From assembly GCA_021372295.1 (NCBI GenBank), contig JAJFUS010000043.1, positions 50,675 through 114,674 on the forward strand: a stretch of DNA of 64,000 bases. Direction: 5' to 3'. The notes beneath the pieces are model-generated. The model was not told where the DNA came from. It was given only the letters and a program-made list of their open reading frames with translations, and made no database searches. Below are positions 49,553-58,590 of the stretch, in pieces; the stretch's first letter is position 1, and each line of letters opens with the position of its first letter. The DNA is from a bacterium. Its GTDB lineage: Bacteria; Armatimonadota; UBA5829. Both the position numbers and the translations under genes were made by a program.

Positions 49553-50554
49553 CTAGGTTGTTCTTTCTATGACAGACTCCGCCAGCATCTCCAGCGCGAC
49601 TTTGTAATCCGTGCGAGGCAGCAGGCTTAATTGTTCGCGAGCGCGTTGAACACACCCGAGCGCTTCATCACGAGCCTCGCCCACAGCACCACATTCGATG
49701 ATGTGCCTGGTGATCCTGCAAGTGTCATCGCCCGTGAGATGTCCTTCCAAAACAAGCGGCGGAACCGCCAATCTGAATGCCGGATTCTTGAGAGCCAACA
49801 GCACAGGCATAGTGAACTTGCCATTCATGAGATCGGTGCCAGCGTCCTTGCCTGTTTGAGCCGGGTCGCCGACAATGTCCAAAATATCGTCGGTAATCTG
49901 AAACGCCAGGCCAAACAGGGTTCCGTATCGAGCCAATGCTTCACGCTCAACATCGTTCGCGCCGCCCAAAATCGCTCCAACTTCACAGCATGCGCTCATA
50001 AAAGCGGCGGTCTTACCGTTAATAATGCGGTTATAATTAGCCTGCCAGGCTTCCATGCTGCCTTCACTCTGCGCTTGCAGAATCTCACTTTCGATCATTC
50101 CGACTGCAACGCCGGAAATCACACGAAATATGTCTGCATCGCCGTCATTTGCCAGGATCGAAAATGCTTTCGCAAGCAGGAAATCGCCGCCCAGCACGCT
50201 GATCTTGTTGCCCCACATACTGTGAGCCGTGCGCACTCCACGGCGCTCGCGAGTCTCATCAACTACATCGTCGTGTACCAGCGACGCCACATGCACAAGC
50301 TCCGTCGCGGCGGCCATCTCCACTGCTCTGTCTTCAGCCGATCCGGTAGCCATCGCGGACAACAATACCAGCGACGGGCGTATTCGCTTGCCTCCAGCCG
50401 AAAACAAGTGCATCGATAAATCGGACGCAACCGAAACGTCCGACCTGACAGATGCAAGCAACTTTTGCTCGACCATATCTAACTGAGCTGCGATCGGATT
50501 GGCCCATTCAGGCCGGATGCCGCCGCCTCTCGATTGTATTGCATGGATACTCAT
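49553..50554 (-). CDS. Polyprenyl diphosphate synthase (menaquinone side chain)
   Basis: A 333-residue all-trans isoprenyl diphosphate synthase. The two Asp-rich motifs are HDDVVDE (first) and TDDILDIVGD (second); GGKRIRP binds the homoallylic substrate. It extends farnesyl diphosphate with isopentenyl units; the chain length cannot be read with confidence. The neighbour menG makes it likely that this enzyme supplies the menaquinone tail (heptaprenyl- or octaprenyl-type). ATG 50554 is preferred because TAGGTG lies seven bases upstream; GTG 50563 is an alternative. It follows menG on the same strand. Confidence 0.88.
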   Translation of the reverse strand: MSIHAIQSRGGGIRPEWANPIAAQLDMVEQKLLASVRSDVSVASDLSMHLFSAGGKRIRPSLVLLSAMATGSAEDRAVEMAAATELVHVASLVHDDVVDETRERRGVRTAHSMWGNKISVLGGDFLLAKAFSILANDGDADIFRVISGVAVGMIESEILQAQSEGSMEAWQANYNRIINGKTAAFMSACCEVGAILGGANDVEREALARYGTLFGLAFQITDDILDIVGDPAQTGKDAGTDLMNGKFTMPVLLALKNPAFRLAVPPLVLEGHLTGDDTCRITRHIIECGAVGEARDEALGCVQRAREQLSLLPRTDYKVALEMLAESVIERTT

Positions 50555-50563
50555 CAACAGCAC

Positions 50564-51289
50564 CTAAATATCTGGTTTCGTCCCGATATGCACGCATACC
50601 GCGCCGAACATCAAGTCATGAAAATGCACGTCGCGCAGCCCGCATGACTCCATCTCTCTTGCCAGTTCTTCTCGCGACATAAACCTCCTCACAGACTCCG
50701 GCAAATACTCATAAGCGCCTCGCCGAGCGTGAAACAACGATGCCGTGCGGGGCGTCAGGCCGTAGAAATACAATTTCCAAGGCAGGCTCAGCAAAGGCGA
50801 ACGAACCTGACTAATCTCAAGGTTCACAATCCTGCCTCCCGGCTTTACCACGCGAGTCATCTCACTTACCGCGAGCTTCAGATCCGCTACATTGCGCAGG
50901 CCAAACCCAACAGTTACGCAGTCGAATGAGTTATCCGCAAACGGCAGTGCGCACGCATTCGCCTCAATAAAATCCACGTTGCCAAGACCCGCGCATATTG
51001 CTTTTTGCCGCGCAATCTCTATCATCGGGCTGGAAAAATCCACGCCCACAACACTTCCGTCAGGTCCGACCCTGCGCGCAAGCTCGAAAGCGAAGTCGCC
51101 AGTCCCACAGCAGACATCCAACGCGTGCCTTCCCGGTTCCAGGCCGGATTTCGACACGGCAAACCGTCTCCACGCCTTGTGCCTCGTGAGGCTCAGAACA
51201 GAGTTGAGCAGGTCATATTTCGGCGCAATAGACGAGAAGAGATTTTTAACGTAAGTCTCTTTGCCCTGTCCGGAAAGGTGTTGACTCAT
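50564..51289 (-). CDS. menG: Demethylmenaquinone methyltransferase (MenG/UbiE)
   Basis: A 241-residue SAM-dependent C-methyltransferase that performs the last step of menaquinone synthesis. Family marks are FSSIAPKYDLLNSVLSL, DVCCGTGDFA (motif I), VGFGLRNV and the C-terminal LTGG-like FGAVCVHIGTK. In a bacterium without ubiquinone genes this is MenG rather than UbiE. It shares a transcript with the prenyl synthase. A near-ideal promoter lies 40-68 bases upstream. Confidence 0.9.
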   Translation of the reverse strand: MSQHLSGQGKETYVKNLFSSIAPKYDLLNSVLSLTRHKAWRRFAVSKSGLEPGRHALDVCCGTGDFAFELARRVGPDGSVVGVDFSSPMIEIARQKAICAGLGNVDFIEANACALPFADNSFDCVTVGFGLRNVADLKLAVSEMTRVVKPGGRIVNLEISQVRSPLLSLPWKLYFYGLTPRTASLFHARRGAYEYLPESVRRFMSREELAREMESCGLRDVHFHDLMFGAVCVHIGTKPDI

Positions 51290-51328
51290 ATCGCAGGCGT
51301 AACACTCCCTAATCGAATGTCTCTGGGC

Positions 51329-51357
51329 ATTATATAGGATAGCGGGCGAGCAGTCAA
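51329..51357 (-). promoter_or_regulatory. Sigma-70 type promoter of menG
   Basis: On the minus strand: TTGACT, a 17-base spacer and TATAAT. It lies between the PAP2 gene's stop and menG. Confidence 0.8.
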
Positions 51358-51376
51358 ACAGATTGTCCGCTTGCGT

Positions 51377-51901
51377 TCACCACGTCCACTGCAGTCCAAT
51401 ACCGCTAGAAGTGGCAACCACGTGGTCGTTTGTGAACTGCTTTGCCACATAGTGCCCCAACAGCGCGCCACCAACCACATCCCGCCAGTAATGCGACCCG
51501 GCTTCGACCCGAGAATATCCTATAGCGGCTGCAGTGATATATGCAGGCCACTTATAAGAGGGTTCGTAATCAGTTAGCACGGTCGCCATTGCAAATGCGG
51601 CTGCAGTGTGACCACTCGGGAAGCTGGTTTGTGAATCGCTGTTCGGACGTTTCTCCCCGACCAGATGCTTCAGTAGTTCCGTGGCAGCAAATGTGGCACC
51701 AAGCGCCTTGGCGCTTTGTGTAAACGCTTGCTTGTTCGGTAAAAGTGACAGCTCGCCTGCAACCAAGAATGGCGTAACGGAATCCGATACCGTGCGTGCG
51801 AGCGTTTCGCTTATCATCTCGGAACTTCGGACCTGTGCAGTGCAGATCAGCAATGTAAGTACAGACAGCAGAACAGATAAACAAGTTGAATTTCGCTTCA
51901 T
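51377..51901 (-). CDS. Exported PAP2-family phosphatase
   Basis: A 174-residue acid-phosphatase/PAP2-type enzyme with a signal peptide (about 1-26). The three motifs are complete: KHLVGEKRP, SFPSGHTAA and SRVEAGSHYWRD. It has fewer membrane helices than lipid-embedded PAP2 proteins and probably acts in the periplasm on a lipid phosphate or undecaprenyl-like pyrophosphate (inference). ATG 51901 has GGAG seven bases upstream; an extension to 51931 would run to the mlaD stop. It lies 30 bases after mlaD and may be the last gene of the lipid transport operon. Confidence 0.82.
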   Translation of the reverse strand: MKRNSTCLSVLLSVLTLLICTAQVRSSEMISETLARTVSDSVTPFLVAGELSLLPNKQAFTQSAKALGATFAATELLKHLVGEKRPNSDSQTSFPSGHTAAAFAMATVLTDYEPSYKWPAYITAAAIGYSRVEAGSHYWRDVVGGALLGHYVAKQFTNDHVVATSSGIGLQWTW

Positions 51902-51932
51902 ACTAACTCCAATTGTCTCGAAACAGCCCAAT

Positions 51933-53372
51933 TTACTGCTGATAAGCGATTCCCAGCATCAGATCGCGATCATCTTTGTGTAGCAGATCCTGTACGCCCG
52001 CATATAGCCCCATATTATCGCCGATCCCGAAAATTCCACGCATTTCTAGTTGAGGCTCATCGGGTCTGAACAAATCGGTAGAAATCAGCACGCGTCTATT
52101 AAACAACCGATAGTCGTATCCGACGCCCAAGCGAGACGCATACAGCCCATATCTTGCTGCACCTGACTGACCAAGTGTATTGCCCGCCTGCAGGTTGACT
52201 TTAGTGCTCTCTCCGATACTATATAGTCCGGCTCGCGCAAACATTGGCTCGCTCAGCGCAAAAGTATAGTTCGCATCGAAGCGATACTTGCCCTTGGCGG
52301 TATTCCAGAGGCCATCTCCGCTGACGCCGTACTGCGGAATCTCAGATTTTTGCAAAGGTGTCGGGCCGGAACCACCAAGCTTTTTATTGAGCTTGTCCAT
52401 AAGCAGGCTCGCCTTGCCGGAAGCATCGGCTGCATTGCGCGCAGTGGCCTTTATGTTGCATAAAAACTCGGGATCGGTCGCCAACCCCTTCACAGAAGCG
52501 CTCGCCGAATTGAGATTAGCCAGCATTTCTTCGGCCTGGAGCGCCGCTCCATTGGCTCGCTGCAGCATTTCTTTGACAGAACCCGAATTCTCGCCCAGCG
52601 ACGAGACCAGCGTGGTGGCTTCATCGAGCAGCGCTATGAGATCGTCCATCGCCTGATTGGTTTTTCCAAGGAGCGGCTTCACGTTCGGCCTGACATCATG
52701 GGCAAGCATGTTTTGAATCTCAGAACACATCCCGACAGCTCGACCAGAGGCATCCGCAAGGTTCGCGAACGTCCTCTCGATCTCGGGCGACGAGCGTTCC
52801 ATCAGCCCCTGCGCAGTGTTGATAAGTGTCGATGCCGATTCCGCGGAGGTCTTGATGGCCTTGATTGTATCTGTGACGGAGGCCAGCATTTCTTTATTGC
52901 TGAGCACCTTGTTGATACCTTTTGCAGTGGTTTTCAGTTCGACGAGCAAATCGCCCGCCTCGGCCATCAGTTGATCGAACTGAACGATTTGAGCGCTCTT
53001 TACCATTTGATCCGGCTTTACGCATTTGCTCTCTCGTCCCGGCACGATCTCGACATAAAAGTCTCCAACGAAGGCCCCGGTCGTGATACGCGCGGCGGAG
53101 TCCATTGGTATGCAGGTTCCGTTCCATATAAGCATGTTTACGCGCGCATTGCTGTCCGAGGTCAGGACGACATCGCTCACAACCCCGATCTTCACGCCAG
53201 CCATTCGCACATCGGCGCCTTTTTCCAGCTTCTGCGCATTGGCGAATATGCCATAGATCGGATATGTGGACGCTCTCAGGCTAAATCCGCCCAGAAACCA
53301 GTATACCCCGACCAACAGCACCAGCGAGGCAAACACTATCAGTCCAACTTTTGCTTCGTTTCTTAGTCTCAC
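51933..53372 (-). CDS. MCE/MlaD-family lipid transport protein
   Basis: A 479-residue protein with one N-terminal membrane helix (about 8-28), one MCE domain (about 35-115, KLEKGADVRMAGVKIGVV) and a long helical region (about 150-330) that could form a tube across the periplasm. Its C-terminal 120 residues are beta-rich (GVSGDGLW, RRVLISTDLFRPDEP) and may insert in, or touch, the outer membrane. E. coli MlaD has only 183 residues; long single-MCE proteins are known in other diderms. It overlaps mlaF by four bases. No MlaC or MlaB gene is present. Confidence 0.85.
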   Translation of the reverse strand: MRLRNEAKVGLIVFASLVLLVGVYWFLGGFSLRASTYPIYGIFANAQKLEKGADVRMAGVKIGVVSDVVLTSDSNARVNMLIWNGTCIPMDSAARITTGAFVGDFYVEIVPGRESKCVKPDQMVKSAQIVQFDQLMAEAGDLLVELKTTAKGINKVLSNKEMLASVTDTIKAIKTSAESASTLINTAQGLMERSSPEIERTFANLADASGRAVGMCSEIQNMLAHDVRPNVKPLLGKTNQAMDDLIALLDEATTLVSSLGENSGSVKEMLQRANGAALQAEEMLANLNSASASVKGLATDPEFLCNIKATARNAADASGKASLLMDKLNKKLGGSGPTPLQKSEIPQYGVSGDGLWNTAKGKYRFDANYTFALSEPMFARAGLYSIGESTKVNLQAGNTLGQSGAARYGLYASRLGVGYDYRLFNRRVLISTDLFRPDEPQLEMRGIFGIGDNMGLYAGVQDLLHKDDRDLMLGIAYQQ

Positions 53373-54118
53373 TGCGTTATCCGGATAGGACCTTCGGTCT
53401 CGCCTTTCATAAATTGTCTTACGGTGGCGTCTTCACATAGTTCCATTTCTTCAACGGTTCCGCTCGCGATAATTCTTCCGCGGTGAATCATCGCGATCCT
53501 GCTTGCCACGCGCGTAATGCTCGGTATGTCATGCGAGACCAGCACGGATGTCACTCCCAGTTCGTCTCGCGTCTTAATGATAAGTTCGGCTATGGCCGCC
53601 GCGGTGATAGGATCGAGCCCGGAAGTAGGCTCGTCGTAGAGCACAATATCCGGGTTCATCGCCAGCGCTCGCGCCAGCCCCACCCTCTTCTGCATTCCGC
53701 CGGAAAGCTCCGAGGGCATCTTCTTCTCTGTTCCTGCCAGTCCGACCATCGACAGTCTCTGGCACACCATTTCGCCGATTTCATCTTCGGTTTTGCGAGT
53801 ATGCCGCCTCAGACCAAATGCGACGTTTTCGTATACATTAAGCGAATCAAACAGAGCCGCGTACTGAAACACCATCCCGATCCGGCCTCGGATTTTGTCG
53901 AGATCGCCCTCTTTCATCCGAGCGATGTCCACTCCCTCGACGAGCATTTCGCCGCCGGTGGGCCTCAGCAATCCGCCCACGCACTTCAGCAGGGTGCTCT
54001 TTCCCGCGCCGGACATACCCATAACCGCCATCGTCTCACCCTTGCGGACGTGAAGGTCAATTCGACGCAAGATAGATGCGCCACCCACTCTGTATGAAAT
54101 CTGTTTTGCTGTAATCAC
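53369..54118 (-). CDS. MlaF-type ABC transporter ATP-binding protein
   Basis: A 249-residue ABC ATPase for phospholipid transport across the envelope. Walker A is GMSGAGKST, the signature LSGGMQKRVG (the M-Q-K-R form is typical of the MlaF/Mkl group), Walker B is IVLYDEPTSGLDP. It sits between mlaE and mlaD with four-base overlaps on each side, so the three proteins are made together and form one MCE transporter. Confidence 0.9.
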   Translation of the reverse strand: MITAKQISYRVGGASILRRIDLHVRKGETMAVMGMSGAGKSTLLKCVGGLLRPTGGEMLVEGVDIARMKEGDLDKIRGRIGMVFQYAALFDSLNVYENVAFGLRRHTRKTEDEIGEMVCQRLSMVGLAGTEKKMPSELSGGMQKRVGLARALAMNPDIVLYDEPTSGLDPITAAAIAELIIKTRDELGVTSVLVSHDIPSITRVASRIAMIHRGRIIASGTVEEMELCEDATVRQFMKGETEGPIRITQ

Positions 54119-54993
54119 AGGAATGCCGTCTTGCCGCCGAACATAACATAGGCAAGGAAGAAGTTCAGTATATATATAATGACAATCGAAATGACGACCG
54201 AATTGGTGGTGGACTTGCCGACACCAGTGGCTCCGCCGGTAGTTTGCAGACCCTGCTGCGCGCCAACTATCACAATCACAATCCCGAAGAAAACCGTTTT
54301 AAGGAGCCCCATCATAACGTCGTACGGCAGCACCTGAGCTTTCAAACTGCTGACAAACCCTCCTCCGGCGACACCATTCACCGTTGAAACCCAATAGCCT
54401 CCAAGTGTCCCGACCACGTCTCCGAAAATCGTAAGCACCGGCAGCATGATTATCGCCGCAAGAAGCCGCGGCACGACCAGATATTGGATCGGACTGACCG
54501 CAAGCGACCGCAACGCGTCAATCTGCTCGGTGACTTTCATGCTACCCAATTCCGCCCCAATCGCACTTCCGGCTCTCGCCGCCACCACGACAGACGTGAG
54601 CACCGGCCCAATCTCTCTAGCAATCGACAGTCCGACGACTGCGCCCGTATAACTCCCCAGTCCCCATTTCACGACTATTTGAGACATGTACAGCGCCAAT
54701 ACCGCACCGGAAAATGCCACAGTAATAAGCACAATAGGCAGCGATGCGACACCTATAAACGCCATCTGACTGAAAGCGTCGCGCACATTGATTTTCGCTC
54801 GAAATATGAACTTCAGAGTTCGAGCCAGAAGAATGGAGAACTCACCAATAAACTCGAAGAACTTAGTCAGAGTGACGTACGTCAGTTCGCCGGGCATCGC
54901 GACCACGGCAGCGAACTCATCGCCTACATCGTGCAATATATCGCCGGCCACATCAGACGGTCGACTCCTATGCCTGTGATTCTCCTCGTTCAT
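54115..54993 (-). CDS. MlaE-type ABC permease
   Basis: A 292-residue inner-membrane permease of the MlaE family. After an acidic N-terminal extension (about 1-40) come six or so hydrophobic helices, with the conserved IGPVLTSVVVAARAGSAIGAELGSMKVTEQIDAL coupling region at about 140-175 and LRSLAVSPIQYLVVPR. It is the first gene of the lipid transport operon and has a near-perfect promoter 65-95 bases upstream. The presence of the system argues for an outer membrane. Confidence 0.9.
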   Translation of the reverse strand: MNEENHRHRSRPSDVAGDILHDVGDEFAAVVAMPGELTYVTLTKFFEFIGEFSILLARTLKFIFRAKINVRDAFSQMAFIGVASLPIVLITVAFSGAVLALYMSQIVVKWGLGSYTGAVVGLSIAREIGPVLTSVVVAARAGSAIGAELGSMKVTEQIDALRSLAVSPIQYLVVPRLLAAIIMLPVLTIFGDVVGTLGGYWVSTVNGVAGGGFVSSLKAQVLPYDVMMGLLKTVFFGIVIVIVGAQQGLQTTGGATGVGKSTTNSVVISIVIIYILNFFLAYVMFGGKTAFL

Positions 54994-55057
54994 AGTCTCT
55001 CACATACTGGGGAATTAGGCTCGAACGCCACGCAGAGCAGCGTCCCAAGCCGCCCTA

Positions 55058-55086
55058 AGTATACCCGACGCCGAATATGGTGTCAA
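55058..55086 (-). promoter_or_regulatory. Sigma-70 type promoter of the lipid transport operon
   Basis: On the minus strand: TTGACA, a 17-base spacer and TATACT. Its -35 starts seven bases after the terminator of the upstream gene. Confidence 0.85.
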
Positions 55087-55092
55087 TGAAAA

Positions 55093-55111
55093 CCGGCTAT
55101 CGTCAAGCCGG
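55093..55111 (-). terminator. Terminator at the UroD-family gene end
   Basis: CCGGCT and AGCCGG form a stem followed on the minus strand by TTTT. It includes the stop codon (55103-55105). Confidence 0.65.
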
Positions 55112-56065
55112 ATAATTGCCTTCTTTGCGCCACACGTCCAGCATCAGATGGTAACGCGAAAGGCGCATACCGGTGTATATGCAGTTGCTGGTGGAGAATA
55201 TGTAGCCGCCGCCGGGCATGCCGTGCTTGAGGGCATATCGCGCGGACTCGACCACTTGCTCGTCCGTGCCTGTGTCCAACAAGCCACAATTGACATTTCC
55301 GATCAGGCAAAGCCTGTCTCCGTAGAGTCGTTTGACCTCAGCGATGTCGACCCCGGCTTGCGGGTCAATCGAGTGAAGCGCATGCGGGTTTGCTTCCACC
55401 AACTGATCGATGATCGGCATTATATTGCCGTCGGTGTGCTTGATCGTGTAAAGTCCCAAGTCGCGGTAGCCTTTCACGACCTTCGTCAGATATGGCGCGA
55501 CAAACTCACTGAACTGCGACGGACTCAGAAAAGGCCCGGTATTGAGGCAATAATCCGAGCACAATGCGAAGCCGTCGAGTTGACCGTGTTTGGCATATTT
55601 TTCGGCCATCTGCAATGCGTTGTTGACTCTTTTCTCGGCTTCGGTCTTCAGTCCTTCGGGGTCATCTGCTATCCGATAGCTAAAATCGAGCATTTGGTCG
55701 CCATTAGGAATCTCAAAAGTGGGATCGCCATGGAGCATCAGGAAATACTTGTCCCCCGATTTCTCCCGAATAACGTCGATCAGCTTAATGGTTTCCTCCA
55801 CCGAGTATGGATCGGAATGCATAAATATGGCGGAGTGCTCATAGCGCTCCGCTGTCATTATGTAGGTGTCGGCAATGTCCTCGCGATGCAATTGGCGCTC
55901 TTTTTCTTCCATTTGATCCCACTGAGAGAAGCATCTCTGCAATGGGTGGAGTTTTCCGAACGCCTCCATAGTCAAAAAGAAAACCAGTTCAAAGTGCGGG
56001 ACTCGGCCCGTAATCATCTGGCGGTTCAAGGCTGCGATAAATCTTTCTCTCGGCGTGTAGTGCAT
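55103..56065 (-). CDS. Uroporphyrinogen decarboxylase-family protein
   Basis: A 320-residue protein of the UroD/methyltransferase barrel family, shorter and distant from the one at 31503. YTPRERFIAALN starts the domain as in UroD; FALCSDYCLNTGPFLSP, YTIKHTDGNIMPIID, HSIDPQAGVDI and IGNVNCG follow. The His/Asp/Cys pattern (KHTDGN, NVNCG) fits members that bind a metal or a corrinoid methyl group rather than porphyrin. ATG 56065 has GGAGG upstream; ATG 56083 does not. It stands alone. The substrate is unknown. Confidence 0.75.
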   Translation of the reverse strand: MHYTPRERFIAALNRQMITGRVPHFELVFFLTMEAFGKLHPLQRCFSQWDQMEEKERQLHREDIADTYIMTAERYEHSAIFMHSDPYSVEETIKLIDVIREKSGDKYFLMLHGDPTFEIPNGDQMLDFSYRIADDPEGLKTEAEKRVNNALQMAEKYAKHGQLDGFALCSDYCLNTGPFLSPSQFSEFVAPYLTKVVKGYRDLGLYTIKHTDGNIMPIIDQLVEANPHALHSIDPQAGVDIAEVKRLYGDRLCLIGNVNCGLLDTGTDEQVVESARYALKHGMPGGGYIFSTSNCIYTGMRLSRYHLMLDVWRKEGNYPA

Positions 56066-56235
56066 TTTTCCTCCGAAACTCAAACTTCATTCCCAAGCGG
56101 CAGTTAGATCAGTCATAACTTTCCCCGGCAAACACAGATTTTCCTCCCTTGTCGAATTTTATGCTGTATAATCTGTTATAAAACCTAGCTGACTCGGGTA
56201 TAGGCAAATAGTGAAAACAGACTGGAGGGTTCGCA

Positions 56236-56478
56236 ATGGCGGAAAAGCAGAACGTAGCTGTTTATTCAACGCCCACCTGCCCGTATTGCAGGCAGGCTAA
56301 GGACTATTTGAAGGAAAAAGGAGTCGAGTTTGTGGAGTATAATGTGGCTACCGATCTCGACGCGCGAAACGCAATGGTTCAGAAGTCGGGTCAGTTGGGT
56401 GTGCCGGTAATCGAGGTCGACGGCCATATCGTGATCGGTTTTAACAGGCAGAAACTCGATGAACTGACGGCCGCGTAG
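56236..56478 (+). CDS. Glutaredoxin-family protein (NrdH-like)
   Basis: An 80-residue thioredoxin-fold protein with the CPYC redox pair (about residues 15-18), the cis-Pro in GVPVIEVDGH and a VIGFN substrate-binding segment. It resembles NrdH/Grx-like proteins that take electrons from thioredoxin reductase, and trxB lies eight bases downstream. ATG 56236 has GGAGGG about 8 bases upstream. A TATAAT lies near 56167 without a good -35. Confidence 0.88.
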   Translation: MAEKQNVAVYSTPTCPYCRQAKDYLKEKGVEFVEYNVATDLDARNAMVQKSGQLGVPVIEVDGHIVIGFNRQKLDELTAA

Positions 56479-56486
56479 AGAGAATT

Positions 56487-57443
56487 ATGGATTATAAGAC
56501 ACATTACGACCTGATTATCCTGGGAGCCGGACCTGCCGGGATGACCGCGGGCGTCTACGCGGCACGCAAACAGCTCGACACGCTCATAATTACCGAAAAC
56601 GTGGGCGGGCAAGCTACTTGGAGCTCGGATGTCGAGAACTATTTGGGCTATATTTACATCTCCGGCGTGGAACTGGTGCAGAAATTCGAGGAACATCTCA
56701 AAAAGTTCGACGTAAAGGTGGAGTTCACTACAGCATCGAAGCTGTCTCTTGTCGACGGCGGCTTCAAGGTCGACACTGCCGACAGCCGCACATTTTTCGG
56801 ACGAGCCGTCATAGTGGCTACCGGGAAATCGCCTCGTCTGCTGGACGTGCCCGGCGAGAAAGAGTTCACCGGCAGGGGGGTGACGTATTGCGCCACGTGC
56901 GATGGCCCGCTGTATTCCGGCAAGGCCGTGGCGGTGGTCGGCGGCGGAAATTCGGGCCTCGATGCGGCCGTGCAGCTTATAAAAATCTGCCCGAAAGTAT
57001 ATATAATCGAGTTTACAGATCAGCTCAGAGCCGACCAGGTCATGATCGAGCAAGTCACAAAGGCCGATAATGTGGAGATTCTGGTCAGCAATGCCGTAAA
57101 GGAAATCAAGGGTGACACGTTTGTCCATAGTCTGATCGTAGAGGATCGTGTGAGTCTTGAGACCAGGACACTGGACGTCGAAGGCGTATTCGTCGAGGTC
57201 GGTCTTACCCCGAATACGGATTTCATCAAAGGGCTGGTCGAATTGAACAAATATGGCGAAATACCAGTCGATTGCGGCGGCCACACGGGCATTCCGGGAC
57301 TGTACGCGGGCGGAGATGTCACCACAGTCCCCGAAAAGCAGATCATAATCGCGGCAGGTGACGGAGCAAAAGCGGCGCTGGGCGCGTATTCTTATCTGGT
57401 CAGGCAGCCGATTTCAGACGATTGGAGCTCAAAAACGTCCTGA
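56487..57443 (+). CDS. trxB: Thioredoxin-disulfide reductase
   Basis: A 318-residue flavoprotein that reduces thioredoxin-like proteins with NADPH. It has the FAD site GAGPAGMTAGVYAAR, the redox pair in CATCDGP, the NADPH site VVGGGNSGLDAA and the C-terminal GLYAGGDVTTVPEKQ FAD motif. Its size and motif order are standard. It follows the glutaredoxin gene by eight bases and is followed by hemW after three, so the three form an operon. It likely reduces the neighbouring NrdH-like protein (inference). Confidence 0.93.
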   Translation: MDYKTHYDLIILGAGPAGMTAGVYAARKQLDTLIITENVGGQATWSSDVENYLGYIYISGVELVQKFEEHLKKFDVKVEFTTASKLSLVDGGFKVDTADSRTFFGRAVIVATGKSPRLLDVPGEKEFTGRGVTYCATCDGPLYSGKAVAVVGGGNSGLDAAVQLIKICPKVYIIEFTDQLRADQVMIEQVTKADNVEILVSNAVKEIKGDTFVHSLIVEDRVSLETRTLDVEGVFVEVGLTPNTDFIKGLVELNKYGEIPVDCGGHTGIPGLYAGGDVTTVPEKQIIIAAGDGAKAALGAYSYLVRQPISDDWSSKTS

Positions 57444-57446
57444 AAC

Positions 57447-58589
57447 ATGACAGAAGAGCATTTTTTCGAACCGAATGCGGCATATATACACATACCATTT
57501 TGTGTCTCAAAGTGCATTTACTGCGACTTTAACTCCTATCCCGGCATGGAATCACTGCACGATCGATACGTGCGCGCTCTCATCACCGAGATTGAGCAGA
57601 CGGCTGCCGGTCGTCATCGGCCTCTCGATTCGGTCTATATAGGCGGCGGCACCCCAACTGTGCTTTCCACAAGCTATTTGTGCGACATCCTAACATCACT
57701 CAAACCGATATCCAAAAACGCTGAAATCACTTTAGAGGCCAACCCCGGGACTGTCGACAAGAGCAAGTTTGTTCAACTATACGACGCAGAATTTAACAGG
57801 CTGAGTATCGGAGTTCAGTCGCTGGACGACGATTATCTGTCGATTCTGGGGCGTGCGCATAACGTGGAGCAGGCCGTAGAAGCATATATGGCGGCACGCA
57901 ATGCAGGTTTCGATAATATCAGCATCGACCTGATCTTTGCTCTGCCGGGACAAAGCATTAATCATTGGAAAAACACACTTGATGCAGCGCTTCAACTTGA
58001 ACCCGAACACATTTCGCTATACGAATTGACCGTGGAAGAAGGAACCCGCCTTGCGGATTTGTGTGCGCAGGGCGATGTGTCACTTCCTGATGAAGACCTG
58101 CAGATTGAGATGTACGAGCTTGCTATTGCCAGGCTCAAATCAGCCGGGTTTGAGCACTACGAGGTATCAAACTTCGCTCGGCCTGGGTTCAAATGCCGTC
58201 ACAATCAGGTCTATTGGCGCAACGAGCCGTATTACGGCTTCGGAGCGGGCGCGACAAGTTACGTTTCAGGCGACAGAGCGATCCGATTTCGTGACCCCAA
58301 ACACTATATTGATGAAATGGAGTCGGGTGGTGGCGCGATAGAGTCAGCCGAACACCTGACAGGTAGAAGATATCTCGCGGAGACGCTTATCCAGGGATTA
58401 AGAATGCTTGATGGTATAGACTTGCATAAGTTAACTGCCAAAACATGCACTGATATATCAAACGATTTTGCAAAAGAGATAGCTGATCTTCAGTCACGAG
58501 GCCTCGTGGAGTATTTCGACAGTCACCTCCGGGTCACTCATAGTGGATTGCTATTGCTCAATGATGTGTCAGAGACTCTTTTGCCTTGA
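57447..58589 (+). CDS. hemW: Heme chaperone / radical SAM protein HemW
   Basis: A 380-residue radical SAM protein. The Fe-S motif is CVSKCIYCDF: the residue after the third Cys and Asp is Phe, as in HemW, not Cys as in the coproporphyrinogen dehydrogenase HemN. YIGGGTPTVL, EANPGTV and RLSIGVQS are also conserved. HemW binds heme and hands it to respiratory proteins. In Firmicutes it often lies near dnaK or groE; here it is downstream of trxB. Its stop is one base from the end of the convergent TlpA-like gene. Confidence 0.9.
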   Translation: MTEEHFFEPNAAYIHIPFCVSKCIYCDFNSYPGMESLHDRYVRALITEIEQTAAGRHRPLDSVYIGGGTPTVLSTSYLCDILTSLKPISKNAEITLEANPGTVDKSKFVQLYDAEFNRLSIGVQSLDDDYLSILGRAHNVEQAVEAYMAARNAGFDNISIDLIFALPGQSINHWKNTLDAALQLEPEHISLYELTVEEGTRLADLCAQGDVSLPDEDLQIEMYELAIARLKSAGFEHYEVSNFARPGFKCRHNQVYWRNEPYYGFGAGATSYVSGDRAIRFRDPKHYIDEMESGGGAIESAEHLTGRRYLAETLIQGLRMLDGIDLHKLTAKTCTDISNDFAKEIADLQSRGLVEYFDSHLRVTHSGLLLLNDVSETLLP

Positions 58590-58590
58590 G